A stretch of DNA of 64,000 nucleotides from Algoriphagus sp. (lineage in GTDB: Bacteria; Bacteroidota; Bacteroidia; Cytophagales; Cyclobacteriaceae): positions 1 through 64,000 of the forward strand of contig JAGXQZ010000071.1 in assembly GCA_018336015.1 (NCBI GenBank). Reading direction: 5' to 3'. Positions 1 through 7,287 of this stretch are shown piece after piece (position 1 is the first letter of the stretch; every line of letters begins with the position of its first letter). Position numbers and translations under genes: made by a program. Under the pieces are notes generated by a model that worked only from the letters and a program-made list of their open reading frames with translations, made no database searches and was not told where the DNA came from.

Positions 1-273
1 GGAGTAGGCATTGAACGTGCGAACGGTCTCCTCAATAGACTTCTGTAAACGGCGCATCCCACCGGGAAGGTTTTCTCCGGTCAAAAGAATGTCGACGTAG
101 ATCGGGCGATCCAGATTTTCCAAGAGGGCTTTCGTAGATGGATGCAGGGAAAAGCGCTTTTCCTCTGTCAAATCCACCCGAAAACGTAGAAATTGTCCCA
201 ACCCGAAAAGTACTAGTACACCTGCAATCAGGATCAGGTATGGGGTCAAGTTGGAGACTAAGGACTTTTTCAT
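1..273 (-). CDS. gldG: GldG, gliding-type ABC transporter auxiliary protein (N-terminal part, cut by window edge)
   Basis: Reading the minus strand from the ATG at 273 gives 91 open codons to the window edge. The protein starts MKKSLVSNLTPYLILIAGVL, a membrane anchor, followed by RFRVDLTEEKRFSLHPSTK, which resembles the start of GldG/ABC-type uncharacterised transporter proteins (DLTxEKRYSLS-like motif). Its start codon overlaps the gldF stop in an ATGA, so the two are translationally coupled. GldA, GldF and GldG are known in Flavobacterium johnsoniae as an ABC transporter needed for gliding. GldG is the large inner-membrane partner with a periplasmic domain. The C-terminal part lies outside the window. 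The call rests on the neighbours as much as on the fragment. Confidence 0.85.
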   Translation of the reverse strand, partial: MKKSLVSNLTPYLILIAGVLVLFGLGQFLRFRVDLTEEKRFSLHPSTKALLENLDRPIYVDILLTGENLPGGMRRLQKSIEETVRTFNAYS

Positions 274-989
274 TTGTTTCTCAAGATCAAGACCGAACCA
301 CCTAAAAACACCCAAATCATGCCCAACAAGAAAAACACATCCCGGCTGTCGATGACTCCCCGGCTGAGACTGTTGTAATGATAACTCAAGCTCAGTTCCT
401 CTACCCAATAGGCAGCATCACCGCTGAGCATTTCTGCCAAGGCTGTGAATCCAAAGTACAGTACAAAGCAAAGAAACACACCCAAGACAAATGCGACCAC
501 TTGCTGTGAGGTCAGCGAACTGGCAAACAATCCCACTGCGGCAAAAGTGGCTCCGATCATCAGCAGGCCTGCCCAACTTCCGAAAAAGCCAGCCCAATCC
601 AAGTTGCCTGGAGGATTCCCAAGTGTGGAAATGGTGTACCCGTACAAAAGCGTTGGTAATACAGCCAACACCACCAAGGCAAGGAGTGCCAAGTATTTGG
701 CGATAATGATTTGTAACAAGGAAAGCGGGGAAGTCCGAAGCAATTCCCAAGTTCCGTTTTTGCGTTCCTCGGCGATGGCCCGCATGGAAATGGCAGGAAT
801 CAGAAAGGTAAATACGTAGGGGGTGTAGGCAAACAGCGATTCCAAATCTGCGTACCCGTAATCCAAAACCGAGCTTTCAGGAAATACCCATACAATCAAG
901 CCTAAAGCCACTAGAAACAAAGCCAAAACCAGGTAGCCGGTGAGGCTTCCAAAAAAGGCGTTGATTTCTTTTAGAAAAAGACTTTTCAT
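270..989 (-). CDS. gldF: GldF, ABC-2 type permease of the gliding-type transporter
   Basis: 239-residue integral membrane protein with about six hydrophobic segments, the first near residues 14-36. It matches the ABC-2 permease pattern, including a central MRAIAEERKNGTWELLRTSP segment: the conserved R-x-x-AEER-x-GT-x-E-L motif that precedes the coupling region in these permeases. Length fits GldF. It overlaps gldA upstream and gldG downstream by four bases each (ATGA), giving one coupled gldA-gldF-gldG operon. It forms the membrane channel of the transporter energised by GldA. The substrate is unknown. The same gene set also occurs in some non-gliding Bacteroidota, so motility cannot be concluded from it alone. 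Confidence 0.9.
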   Translation of the reverse strand: MKSLFLKEINAFFGSLTGYLVLALFLVALGLIVWVFPESSVLDYGYADLESLFAYTPYVFTFLIPAISMRAIAEERKNGTWELLRTSPLSLLQIIIAKYLALLALVVLAVLPTLLYGYTISTLGNPPGNLDWAGFFGSWAGLLMIGATFAAVGLFASSLTSQQVVAFVLGVFLCFVLYFGFTALAEMLSGDAAYWVEELSLSYHYNSLSRGVIDSRDVFFLLGMIWVFLGGSVLILRNK

Positions 990-1897
990 TGGGCTCTAGT
1001 GATTTCGCGGAAAAGGGTTTCCAAGTTTTTCTTGCCTTGGTTAAGGCTGATTAGGTTCAATTGGTGTTGGGCCACGACTTGCATTAAAGCTTTTCGGGCT
1101 TCGGAAGGATCTTCGGTTTGAAGGATGATCTCCCGATTGCCTTTTTGTCCAAAGCGGACTGCTCCAATTCCTTCAAACCACGCCAATTCCATCGGTTCTT
1201 CAGTTTCTAAGACGAGTTCAGTCTGCGAGGATGCCGCTTTGAGTTCGGAAAGGGGGCTCGCGGCAAGGATTTTTCCCCGATTGATGATCACCACATCTTG
1301 GCAGATCGCCTCCACTTCCTGCATGATGTGGGTCGAGAAAATCAGGGTTTTGTTTTCCGCCACTTCCAAAATCAGATTGCGGATGTCCACCAGCTGATTG
1401 GGGTCAAGACCGGTCGTAGGCTCGTCCAAGATCACCACTTGAGGATCATGAATCAGGGCCCTGGCTAGACCCACCCGCTGACGGTACCCCTTGGAAAGCT
1501 GTCCGATTTTTTTGTGTTGCTCGGGAAGTAGTCCGGTTTTGCGGATGAGTTCGTCGGTTCGTCTACGGATTTCACCAGACTTGAGTCCGTATAGACCACC
1601 GGAAAATTCCAAAAATTCACGGACATACAAATCCAGGTAGAGTGGGTTATGTTCCGGGAGGTAGCCGATTTTTGGGCTAACTTTTTTCGGCTGTGCCAAA
1701 GCGTCTTCACCGAGGATACTCACTTCGCCTGAATCTGCTGATAGGTACCCCGTGATGATTTTCATCGTGGTAGATTTACCGGCTCCGTTGGGTCCCAGAA
1801 AGCCCAAAATTCTCCCAGGCGAAGCTGAAAAGCTCACCTCATCGAGTGCTTTTTGAGAACCGTAAATTTTGGTAAGGCGTGTGACTTGGAGTGACAT
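986..1897 (-). CDS. gldA: GldA, ATP-binding subunit of the gliding-type ABC transporter
   Basis: 303-residue ABC ATPase. Walker A is GPNGAGKS near residues 35-42, the signature LSKGYRQRVGLARAL lies mid-protein, and Walker B with VVILDEPTTGLDP follows, then the H-loop STHIMQE. An in-frame ATG at 1930 would add eleven hydrophobic residues (MRVIFLLVLPF). I chose the ATG at 1897 because family members begin with a short M-S-x-x-V-x-x-L-T-K strand exactly as here. ATP hydrolysis drives the GldF/GldG membrane complex. It is first gene of the operon, with a good Bacteroidota-type promoter about 70 bases upstream. Confidence 0.92.
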   Translation of the reverse strand: MSLQVTRLTKIYGSQKALDEVSFSASPGRILGFLGPNGAGKSTTMKIITGYLSADSGEVSILGEDALAQPKKVSPKIGYLPEHNPLYLDLYVREFLEFSGGLYGLKSGEIRRRTDELIRKTGLLPEQHKKIGQLSKGYRQRVGLARALIHDPQVVILDEPTTGLDPNQLVDIRNLILEVAENKTLIFSTHIMQEVEAICQDVVIINRGKILAASPLSELKAASSQTELVLETEEPMELAWFEGIGAVRFGQKGNREIILQTEDPSEARKALMQVVAQHQLNLISLNQGKKNLETLFREITRAQ

Positions 1898-1964
1898 AAA
1901 AGGAAGGACCAAAAGGAAAATCACCCGCATGGCAGGGGCAAAGTCCCCTTTGGTCAGGTCTAGG

Positions 1965-1995
1965 CAAAAATAGGGAATGAGGACGGAATGGCAAG
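1965..1995 (-). promoter_or_regulatory. Putative Bacteroidota promoter for gldAFG
   Basis: On the minus strand CTTG (1995-1992) is followed after 19 bases by TATTTTTG (1972-1965). This fits the Bacteroidota consensus TTTG-N(17-23)-TAnnTTTG, with the -7 element matching exactly and the -33 element matching three of four bases. The predicted start of transcription lies around 1960, leaving a leader of about 60 bases. Confidence 0.5.
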
Positions 1996-2147
1996 ATGTG
2001 CAAGACCAGAATTAGACTTGTCTGCTTTTATTCAATAAGACAGAAGACGGTAGGCCGAAGACCGAAGTAATTCCGTACCGAGACCTTAAATTAAGCTTAA
2101 CCTTTCCTATTGATCTGCTTCCAGTATAGTAGGGCATTGAAAAATGC

Positions 2148-2537
2148 TCATTGCTTCGGCTGAATTAGATCCCAAAGATTTCCATACAAATCCTTGAAGA
2201 CAGACACGATGCCGTAGCTTTCTTCGGCAGGTTCGCGGATAAACTCCACCCCGCGGGAGGTGTATTTCCGGTAATCTCTCCAAAAGTCATCCGTGTAGAG
2301 AAAAAGAAACACACGGCCACCAGCCTGAAAGCCTATTTGCTTTTCCTGCGTTTCGTTGGCTGCTTTGGCAAGAAGCAGGTGACAGGTCGAACCGGGCGGT
2401 GAAACTCTCACCCAGCGCTTGGTTTCACTCATTGGAGTATCTTCCAAAAGTTCAAAGTCAAGGACTTCGGTATAGTAGCGAATGGCTTCGTCGTAATCTC
2501 TGACGAGCAGAGAGAGTTGTCCGAGTTGTTGGTTCAT
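2148..2537 (-). CDS. VOC-superfamily (glyoxalase/bleomycin resistance-like) protein
   Basis: 129-residue single-domain protein with the vicinal oxygen chelate pattern: MNQQLGQLSLLVRDYDEAIRYYTEVLDFEL at the N terminus (beta-alpha-beta opening with the typical D-YDEAIRYY-x-x-x-L-F-E segment) and a C-terminal VSVFKDLYGNLWDLIQPK, where the family has D-x-x-G-N-x-x-x-L-x-(E/Q). VOC proteins usually bind a divalent metal and act as dimers. The substrate cannot be told from sequence. It is cytosolic, with no signal peptide. It appears monocistronic: a terminator hairpin separates it from the gene at 2602. Confidence 0.85.
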   Translation of the reverse strand: MNQQLGQLSLLVRDYDEAIRYYTEVLDFELLEDTPMSETKRWVRVSPPGSTCHLLLAKAANETQEKQIGFQAGGRVFLFLYTDDFWRDYRKYTSRGVEFIREPAEESYGIVSVFKDLYGNLWDLIQPKQ

Positions 2538-2569
2538 AGGTCAAAGTTAAAACCTTACTACAAAAGAAG

Positions 2570-2595
2570 AAGGCTACCCGATTCCTGGTAGCCTT
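2570..2595 (-). terminator. Intrinsic terminator after the TIM-barrel gene
   Basis: Nine-base stem AAGGCTACC / GGTAGCCTT around an eight-base loop. On the minus strand it is followed by a T-rich stretch. It lies just downstream of the stop at 2602. Confidence 0.6.
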
Positions 2596-2601
2596 GTTCT
2601 T

Positions 2602-3534
2602 TTACAATGACTTTTGGAGTTTTTCCAAAATTTGTCGGATCTCCACAATACTTTCCCACTCGCGTTCGCGCTCCCCATGCTCAATGCCCACATAGCCGTG
2701 GTAGTTGTGAGAAAGGACGATTTTCATCATGCGTTCATAGTCTAAGTCGGATTCTTTTCCGGCATCATCCCACACTTTAGGCTTCAGACTGACTCCAGTG
2801 GCCAAAGGCATCAGTTCATCAACGCCTCTATAGGAATCATACGAAACGGGTTTGCCTTCTAGAGCTCCGATTCGGAAGTTGCCAAAGTCAGGCAAGGTGC
2901 CAGCCAGCGGATGCTTGGCATTGCGAATGGTTTCGGCCAGCCACTTGCCGTTGGAGGAGAAGCCACCGTGGTTTTCGATCACGATGCGAATGCCATGAGG
3001 CTCGGCAAATTCACACAGCTTCCGGATGCCGTCACTGACTAACTTTGAAGCTTCGGCGGCGTCGGCTGGATTTTGGGACCAGGCGATGTCAGAATAGCCA
3101 TTGACCCGCACGGTATGGCAACCAAGAAACTTGGCAGCTTCGATCCATTTTTTATGGTTGTCTACGGCTTTCATCCGATCTGCATCCGATCTGGCACCGA
3201 GCATTCCTTCCCGGTCTACCATGATGAGTACTTGGGTGATTCCCTCGTTTTGGCAGCGGGTATTCATTTCCCTCAGGTAAGTCATGTCCTGTGCCTTGTC
3301 CATGAAAAATTGATTCACATATTCCACGGCATTTATCCCATGCTTTTTGGCCTCTAAGGCAAAATCCAAGTGATCGAGCTGTTTCGAAAAAAGGAGGCGA
3401 TTGACGGACCACTCGGCCAATGAAATCTTGAAAGGCTCAGCTTTCGTCCCTCCAAAACTGAATTGAGGCAATCCTAAGCCCAATGCGGTAGTGGCCAGGC
3501 CGGTGGTTTTCAGGAAATTTCTTCTGTTGGTCAT
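2602..3534 (-). CDS. Exported sugar-phosphate isomerase/epimerase-type TIM-barrel protein
   Basis: 310 residues. The N terminus MTNRRNFLKTTGLATTALG is a twin-arginine signal (NRRNFLK). The mature part belongs to the xylose isomerase-like TIM-barrel superfamily (AP endonuclease family 2 / hydroxypyruvate isomerase-like). Visible features are YVNQFF after strand two, a central IVIENHGGFSS strand with the metal-binding Glu, DFGNFR, and C-terminal YVGIEHGE, whose Glu normally completes the metal site. Tat export suggests it folds with its metal in the cytoplasm before reaching the periplasm. Relatives act on sugars or keto-sugars, but the substrate is unknown. It is divergent from the sulfatase gene at 3691, and that carbohydrate context supports a role in sugar processing. 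Confidence 0.8.
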   Translation of the reverse strand: MTNRRNFLKTTGLATTALGLGLPQFSFGGTKAEPFKISLAEWSVNRLLFSKQLDHLDFALEAKKHGINAVEYVNQFFMDKAQDMTYLREMNTRCQNEGITQVLIMVDREGMLGARSDADRMKAVDNHKKWIEAAKFLGCHTVRVNGYSDIAWSQNPADAAEASKLVSDGIRKLCEFAEPHGIRIVIENHGGFSSNGKWLAETIRNAKHPLAGTLPDFGNFRIGALEGKPVSYDSYRGVDELMPLATGVSLKPKVWDDAGKESDLDYERMMKIVLSHNYHGYVGIEHGEREREWESIVEIRQILEKLQKSL

Positions 3535-3690
3535 ATGGGTTGAGGTTTATTGGGGGAAAGAAAGTTAGCCATAAAAAATTCTTTGCCAAGCTGATTTTGG
3601 ATGGTTGGTCAATTGGAAAAGGACAGTACCCTTCAGCTTTATTCTGATAAAATCTTATCTTTTGAAATTCCACCCAAAGCAACCTTGGCT

Positions 3691-5298
3691 ATGAAAAAGC
3701 TTTTACTCTTCCTGATCGGAATTTCTTTCTTCTATTCCGTAGGACTTGCTCAGCAAAATCGCCCCAATATCGTCTGGATCGTGGTGGAAGACATGTCTCC
3801 CGAGCATTTGGAAGTGTATGGGGGCACGGGTGGAAAGACACCTCATCTCAATGTCTTAGCCAAGGAATCGGTGCAGTACATGAATGCTTTTTCCACGGCA
3901 GGTGTGTGTGCTCCCAGTCGGGCGGCTTTAATTACAGGCGCTTATCAAACGTCTATCGGTGCACAGCACATGCGAACTTTGGCAGCTTCTGCCGTAGCTT
4001 CGGATGATTATCCTCCGAGGTTTAAGGGCTATTCTGCGGTTTTGCCTGAAGGGATGAAACCCTACCCCTTGATTTTACGGGAAGCAGGCTATTACACTTC
4101 GAATAATTCCAAGGAAGATTACCAATTCCGAAGTCCCGTGACCATGTGGGACGAGAGTAGCCCAAAAGCCCATTACCGCAACAGAACGGACAAAAGCCAG
4201 CCTTTTTTCTCCATTTTCAACTTTACCACCACCCATGAATCCCAGGTGTGGGCTAGGGAAAAAGAACCCCTGAAAGTCGATCCAGCCAAGGTAAAAATCC
4301 CTCCTTACTATCCGGATGATTCCATTAGTCGCTATGTCATGGCCCGATTTATCACCAACGTGATGACTATGGATGATCAGGTCGGTGAGGTAATCCGGCA
4401 ATTGAAGGAGGATGGATTGTATGACAATACGATCATCTTTTTCTATTCCGATCATGGGGATGGTTTGCCTTACATCAAGCGTGAGCTTTACGATCGGGGA
4501 TTGCGGGTTCCCTTGTTGATCAAGGCTCCATTTCTGCAAGCTGGCACCCGAAATGAAGAGCTGGTCAGTTTTGTGGATTTTGCACCCACCCTTCTTTCAT
4601 TGACTGGAATTCCCATTCCCGGGACTATGCAGGGTCAAGCCTTTTTGGGTCCTCAAAAATTAGGTCCAAGGAAATACATCTATGCCGCACGGGATCGGAT
4701 GGATAGTGAATACGATCGGGTGAGGGCTGTTTTTGACGGGCGATTCAAATACATCCGAAACTACATGCCCGAGAAGCCCAACTATCAAAATATCCGCTTC
4801 CGGCTTCAAAATCCTCTGATGCCCCATTTATTGAAGCTTCATCAGGAAGGAAAGCTCAATCAAAACCAAGCCCGTTGGTTTGCCACGTCCAAACCCGTGG
4901 AGGAATTGTACGATACCCACTCCGATCCTTATGAATTCAAAAATCTGGTATCTGATCCCACTTTCTCGGAGAAGTTGGCGGAGCTGCGCAAGGCCCATGA
5001 GCAGTGGATCGCAGATTATGGAGATCTGGGAGCAGTGAATGAAATGGAAATGGTTCGGACTTGGTGGAAAGGGAAAGACACTCCTCCAATGACTCCTGCT
5101 GCTCAACTCAAATTCGAAAACGGCAAAGTTCACCTGACTTGTGCCAATCCAAGCGCTTCGATTGGCTACCGTTTTTCTGAAAAAGAAAGCTGGAAGGTGT
5201 ATACTGCACCCTTTGAAGCCAAAAAAGGGGAAACCATCTATGTTAATTCAAATCGGATTGGATACGAACCCGCAGTAGTTTCTCTCGTCATTCAATAA
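3691..5298 (+). CDS. Secreted sulfatase (family S1, formylglycine-dependent)
   Basis: 535 residues from the ATG at 3691. An upstream in-frame ATG at 3601 would put 30 non-signal residues before the signal peptide MKKLLLFLIGISFFYSVGLA, so it was rejected. RPNIVWIVVEDMSPE is the metal-binding start of the alkaline phosphatase-like fold. GVCAPSRAALITG carries the CxPSR motif, with Cys73 the residue converted to formylglycine. IIFFYSDHGDG supplies further metal ligands. It removes sulfate esters from carbohydrates outside the inner membrane, and the overall architecture resembles heparan N-sulfatase-like enzymes. It lies 12 bases upstream of an esterase gene, suggesting joint attack on a sulfated and acylated polysaccharide. 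The C-terminal 60 residues look like a small beta domain. Confidence 0.93.
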   Translation: MKKLLLFLIGISFFYSVGLAQQNRPNIVWIVVEDMSPEHLEVYGGTGGKTPHLNVLAKESVQYMNAFSTAGVCAPSRAALITGAYQTSIGAQHMRTLAASAVASDDYPPRFKGYSAVLPEGMKPYPLILREAGYYTSNNSKEDYQFRSPVTMWDESSPKAHYRNRTDKSQPFFSIFNFTTTHESQVWAREKEPLKVDPAKVKIPPYYPDDSISRYVMARFITNVMTMDDQVGEVIRQLKEDGLYDNTIIFFYSDHGDGLPYIKRELYDRGLRVPLLIKAPFLQAGTRNEELVSFVDFAPTLLSLTGIPIPGTMQGQAFLGPQKLGPRKYIYAARDRMDSEYDRVRAVFDGRFKYIRNYMPEKPNYQNIRFRLQNPLMPHLLKLHQEGKLNQNQARWFATSKPVEELYDTHSDPYEFKNLVSDPTFSEKLAELRKAHEQWIADYGDLGAVNEMEMVRTWWKGKDTPPMTPAAQLKFENGKVHLTCANPSASIGYRFSEKESWKVYTAPFEAKKGETIYVNSNRIGYEPAVVSLVIQ

Positions 5299-5310
5299 GC
5301 GCTCGCTCCT

Positions 5311-6480
5311 ATGAAAAAAGCAATCGTTCCTATTTCGATATTCCTGCTTTTTCAGTTATCAAGGGTTTTTGCTCAAGAAAGCATGCTCTGCCAAGGCGCT
5401 TACTGGACAGAGGATGAGGCGGCCATTTTCATGAAACAAACCGCTTCCACCTGGACTTCGCAAGCGGAGTGGGAAAAGCGAGCCGAAGTAATCAGAAAAG
5501 GAATTATCGAGGGAATGAAGCTTGAGCAAATGCCTGCCCGAACCGCTCCATTCAACACCATCATCCACAGCACGCGAGAAATGGATGGCTATATCGTGGA
5601 GAACATCGCCATCGAAAGCTTTCCCGGATTTTTCATCACGGGAAACCTTTACCGTCCGCTAAATCCAGCCCCATTTACCAAAAGTCCTGCAATTCTCAGT
5701 GTACATGGACATGGGCCGGATTTACGATTTGGAGAAAGCATGCAAACCCGAAGTGCAGCATTCGCCCGCATGGGTGCGGTGGTATTTGCCTATGACATGA
5801 TAGGGTATGGCGATTCCAAACAAGTGGATCACAAAATCCCGATTGCACTCACCCTTCAAACCTACAATTCCCAACGGGTGATCGATTACCTGATTTCTCG
5901 TCCGGATGTGGATCCTGAGCGAATCGGTGTGACGGGAGAATCCGGTGGTGGAACCCAGTCGATTTTGATTACTGCTTTGGATCCTAGGATCAAAGTTTCA
6001 GCGCCTGTGGTGATGGTCTCGGCCTATTTCTTCGGAGGCTGTACCTGCGAAAGTGGGATGCCGATTCATAAAAGTTCAGATCACCAAACTAATAATGTGG
6101 AGATTGCCGCTTTGGCTGCACCTCGGCCAATGCTGCTGGTTTCCGACGGAGGAGATTGGACCAAAAACAATCCACGAATCGAATTTCCCTATGTGCAAAA
6201 AGTCTATTCCACTTACGAGGTAGAGAGTCGTGTAGATAATGTCCACCTAGCAGGCGAGCGACACGACTATGGAAAAAACAAACGGGCTGCGGTCTATAAT
6301 TTCTTTGGGCACTACCTCGGACTTAATGCCGGGCGAATTCCCTATCAGGATGGGTTTGATGAAAGTTTTGTGACCCTGCTTTCGGCGGATGAACTCAGGG
6401 TTTTTAATGAAAAAAATCTCATACCAGAGCGTGCACTAAATGGTGATGACGCGGTCATGAATTACCTGAAATTGAACTAA
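5311..6480 (+). CDS. Secreted alpha/beta-hydrolase, acetylxylan-esterase-like
   Basis: 389 residues with a signal peptide (MKKAIVPISIFLLFQLSRVFA). The alpha/beta-hydrolase core shows ILSVHGHGPD (oxyanion region), an MGAVVFAYDMIGYGDS strand-loop, and the nucleophile elbow GVTGESGGGTQ with Ser211. LLVSDGGDW and AGERHDYG are likely the acid and histidine positions. The pattern fits the acetylxylan esterase / dienelactone-hydrolase-like families that Bacteroidota use to strip acyl groups from polysaccharides. It directly follows the sulfatase, probably in one operon. Its stop overlaps the stop of the convergent GH25 gene. The exact ester substrate is not visible. Confidence 0.82.
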   Translation: MKKAIVPISIFLLFQLSRVFAQESMLCQGAYWTEDEAAIFMKQTASTWTSQAEWEKRAEVIRKGIIEGMKLEQMPARTAPFNTIIHSTREMDGYIVENIAIESFPGFFITGNLYRPLNPAPFTKSPAILSVHGHGPDLRFGESMQTRSAAFARMGAVVFAYDMIGYGDSKQVDHKIPIALTLQTYNSQRVIDYLISRPDVDPERIGVTGESGGGTQSILITALDPRIKVSAPVVMVSAYFFGGCTCESGMPIHKSSDHQTNNVEIAALAAPRPMLLVSDGGDWTKNNPRIEFPYVQKVYSTYEVESRVDNVHLAGERHDYGKNKRAAVYNFFGHYLGLNAGRIPYQDGFDESFVTLLSADELRVFNEKNLIPERALNGDDAVMNYLKLN

Positions 6481-7274
6481 GGCATCTTCAACTTATGAAG
6501 TTGAAACCGTCCTCCTCTTAGGACATTCAGGTCAATTCGCTCTTCAATTCCTTCCAAATTTCCTTCTTCAGAAAATTGCCAGATGACCCAGTTTTTTGTT
6601 TCTGGTTTATCGATGGGATTGTAATTGGCAACCCAAATTGGGTATTCGTCGAAGCCTTGGCCGTGAAGGACGTCCCAAAAAAAACGGTCACCCGTATATA
6701 TCATAGGTTTCACGCCAAAATGAGCTTCAACCAAATTCAACCAGTTCTTGATCCCCTGCCTTAAACGATCCCGACTTTGAATAGTACTATGCTTTTCAAT
6801 ATCTAAAACGGGAATCATGTCACCGGATTGGATCTTTACATTTTTGATAAAATGCTGGGCTTGTTTGGTGCTATTCTCATTCGGGCGATAATAGTGATAG
6901 ACCCCTTTAACTAATGGCAGTTTGGAAGCTTCTCTCCAATTTTGTTTAAATCTTTTATCTATTCCGTCAGAACCCATAGTGACACGGATTACCATAAATT
7001 CAATGGGGCGATTTTGGAGTTGTAGCTGTAGTTTCTGAAAATTGATTTCCCCCTGATTTTCTGAAATATCCACTCCCAGAATTCCTTCTGGAAAATTTTC
7101 AAATACCTTTCCGAATTTGTAACTCTCAGTCCATTTGGGAGTGGGTCGAGTATAATCTGTAAACTCCCTTTTGATCCAGTTTGAATGACGGAAGGTAAAG
7201 ACCCCAGCCGCCAAAAGAGTCAGAAGTATCAAAACGATGACCCAAATCCGGGAAGAATACTGTTTTTGAGGCAT
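6477..7274 (-). CDS. GH25-family lysozyme (muramidase), membrane-anchored
   Basis: 265 residues. An N-terminal hydrophobic helix (IWVIVLILLTLLAAGVFTF, about residues 9-27) without a clear cleavage site suggests a signal anchor into the periplasm. The GH25 domain shows GVDISENQGEINFQKL (first catalytic Asp), MIPVLDIEKH (the DxE catalytic pair on strand four), PMIYTGDRFF and PIWVANYNP, with VIWQFSEEG near the end, all typical positions for this fold. It cleaves the beta-1,4 bond of peptidoglycan between MurNAc and GlcNAc. It lies 13 bases downstream of the GH13 gene on the same strand, so probably the last gene of a three-gene operon. Its TAG overlaps the esterase TAA by two bases. Confidence 0.88.
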   Translation of the reverse strand: MPQKQYSSRIWVIVLILLTLLAAGVFTFRHSNWIKREFTDYTRPTPKWTESYKFGKVFENFPEGILGVDISENQGEINFQKLQLQLQNRPIEFMVIRVTMGSDGIDKRFKQNWREASKLPLVKGVYHYYRPNENSTKQAQHFIKNVKIQSGDMIPVLDIEKHSTIQSRDRLRQGIKNWLNLVEAHFGVKPMIYTGDRFFWDVLHGQGFDEYPIWVANYNPIDKPETKNWVIWQFSEEGNLEGIEERIDLNVLRGGRFQLHKLKMP

Positions 7275-7287
7275 GGTTTATTGAAAC

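Noticed and set aside
1898..1930. Eleven-residue N-terminal extension of GldA
   Set aside because: Family members start at the MSLQV position; the extension is hydrophobic and unsupported.
1898..2147. tRNA or small RNA gene in the gap after gldA
   Set aside because: No cloverleaf or conserved RNA structure was seen; it holds a promoter and short GAAGACCG-like repeats only.
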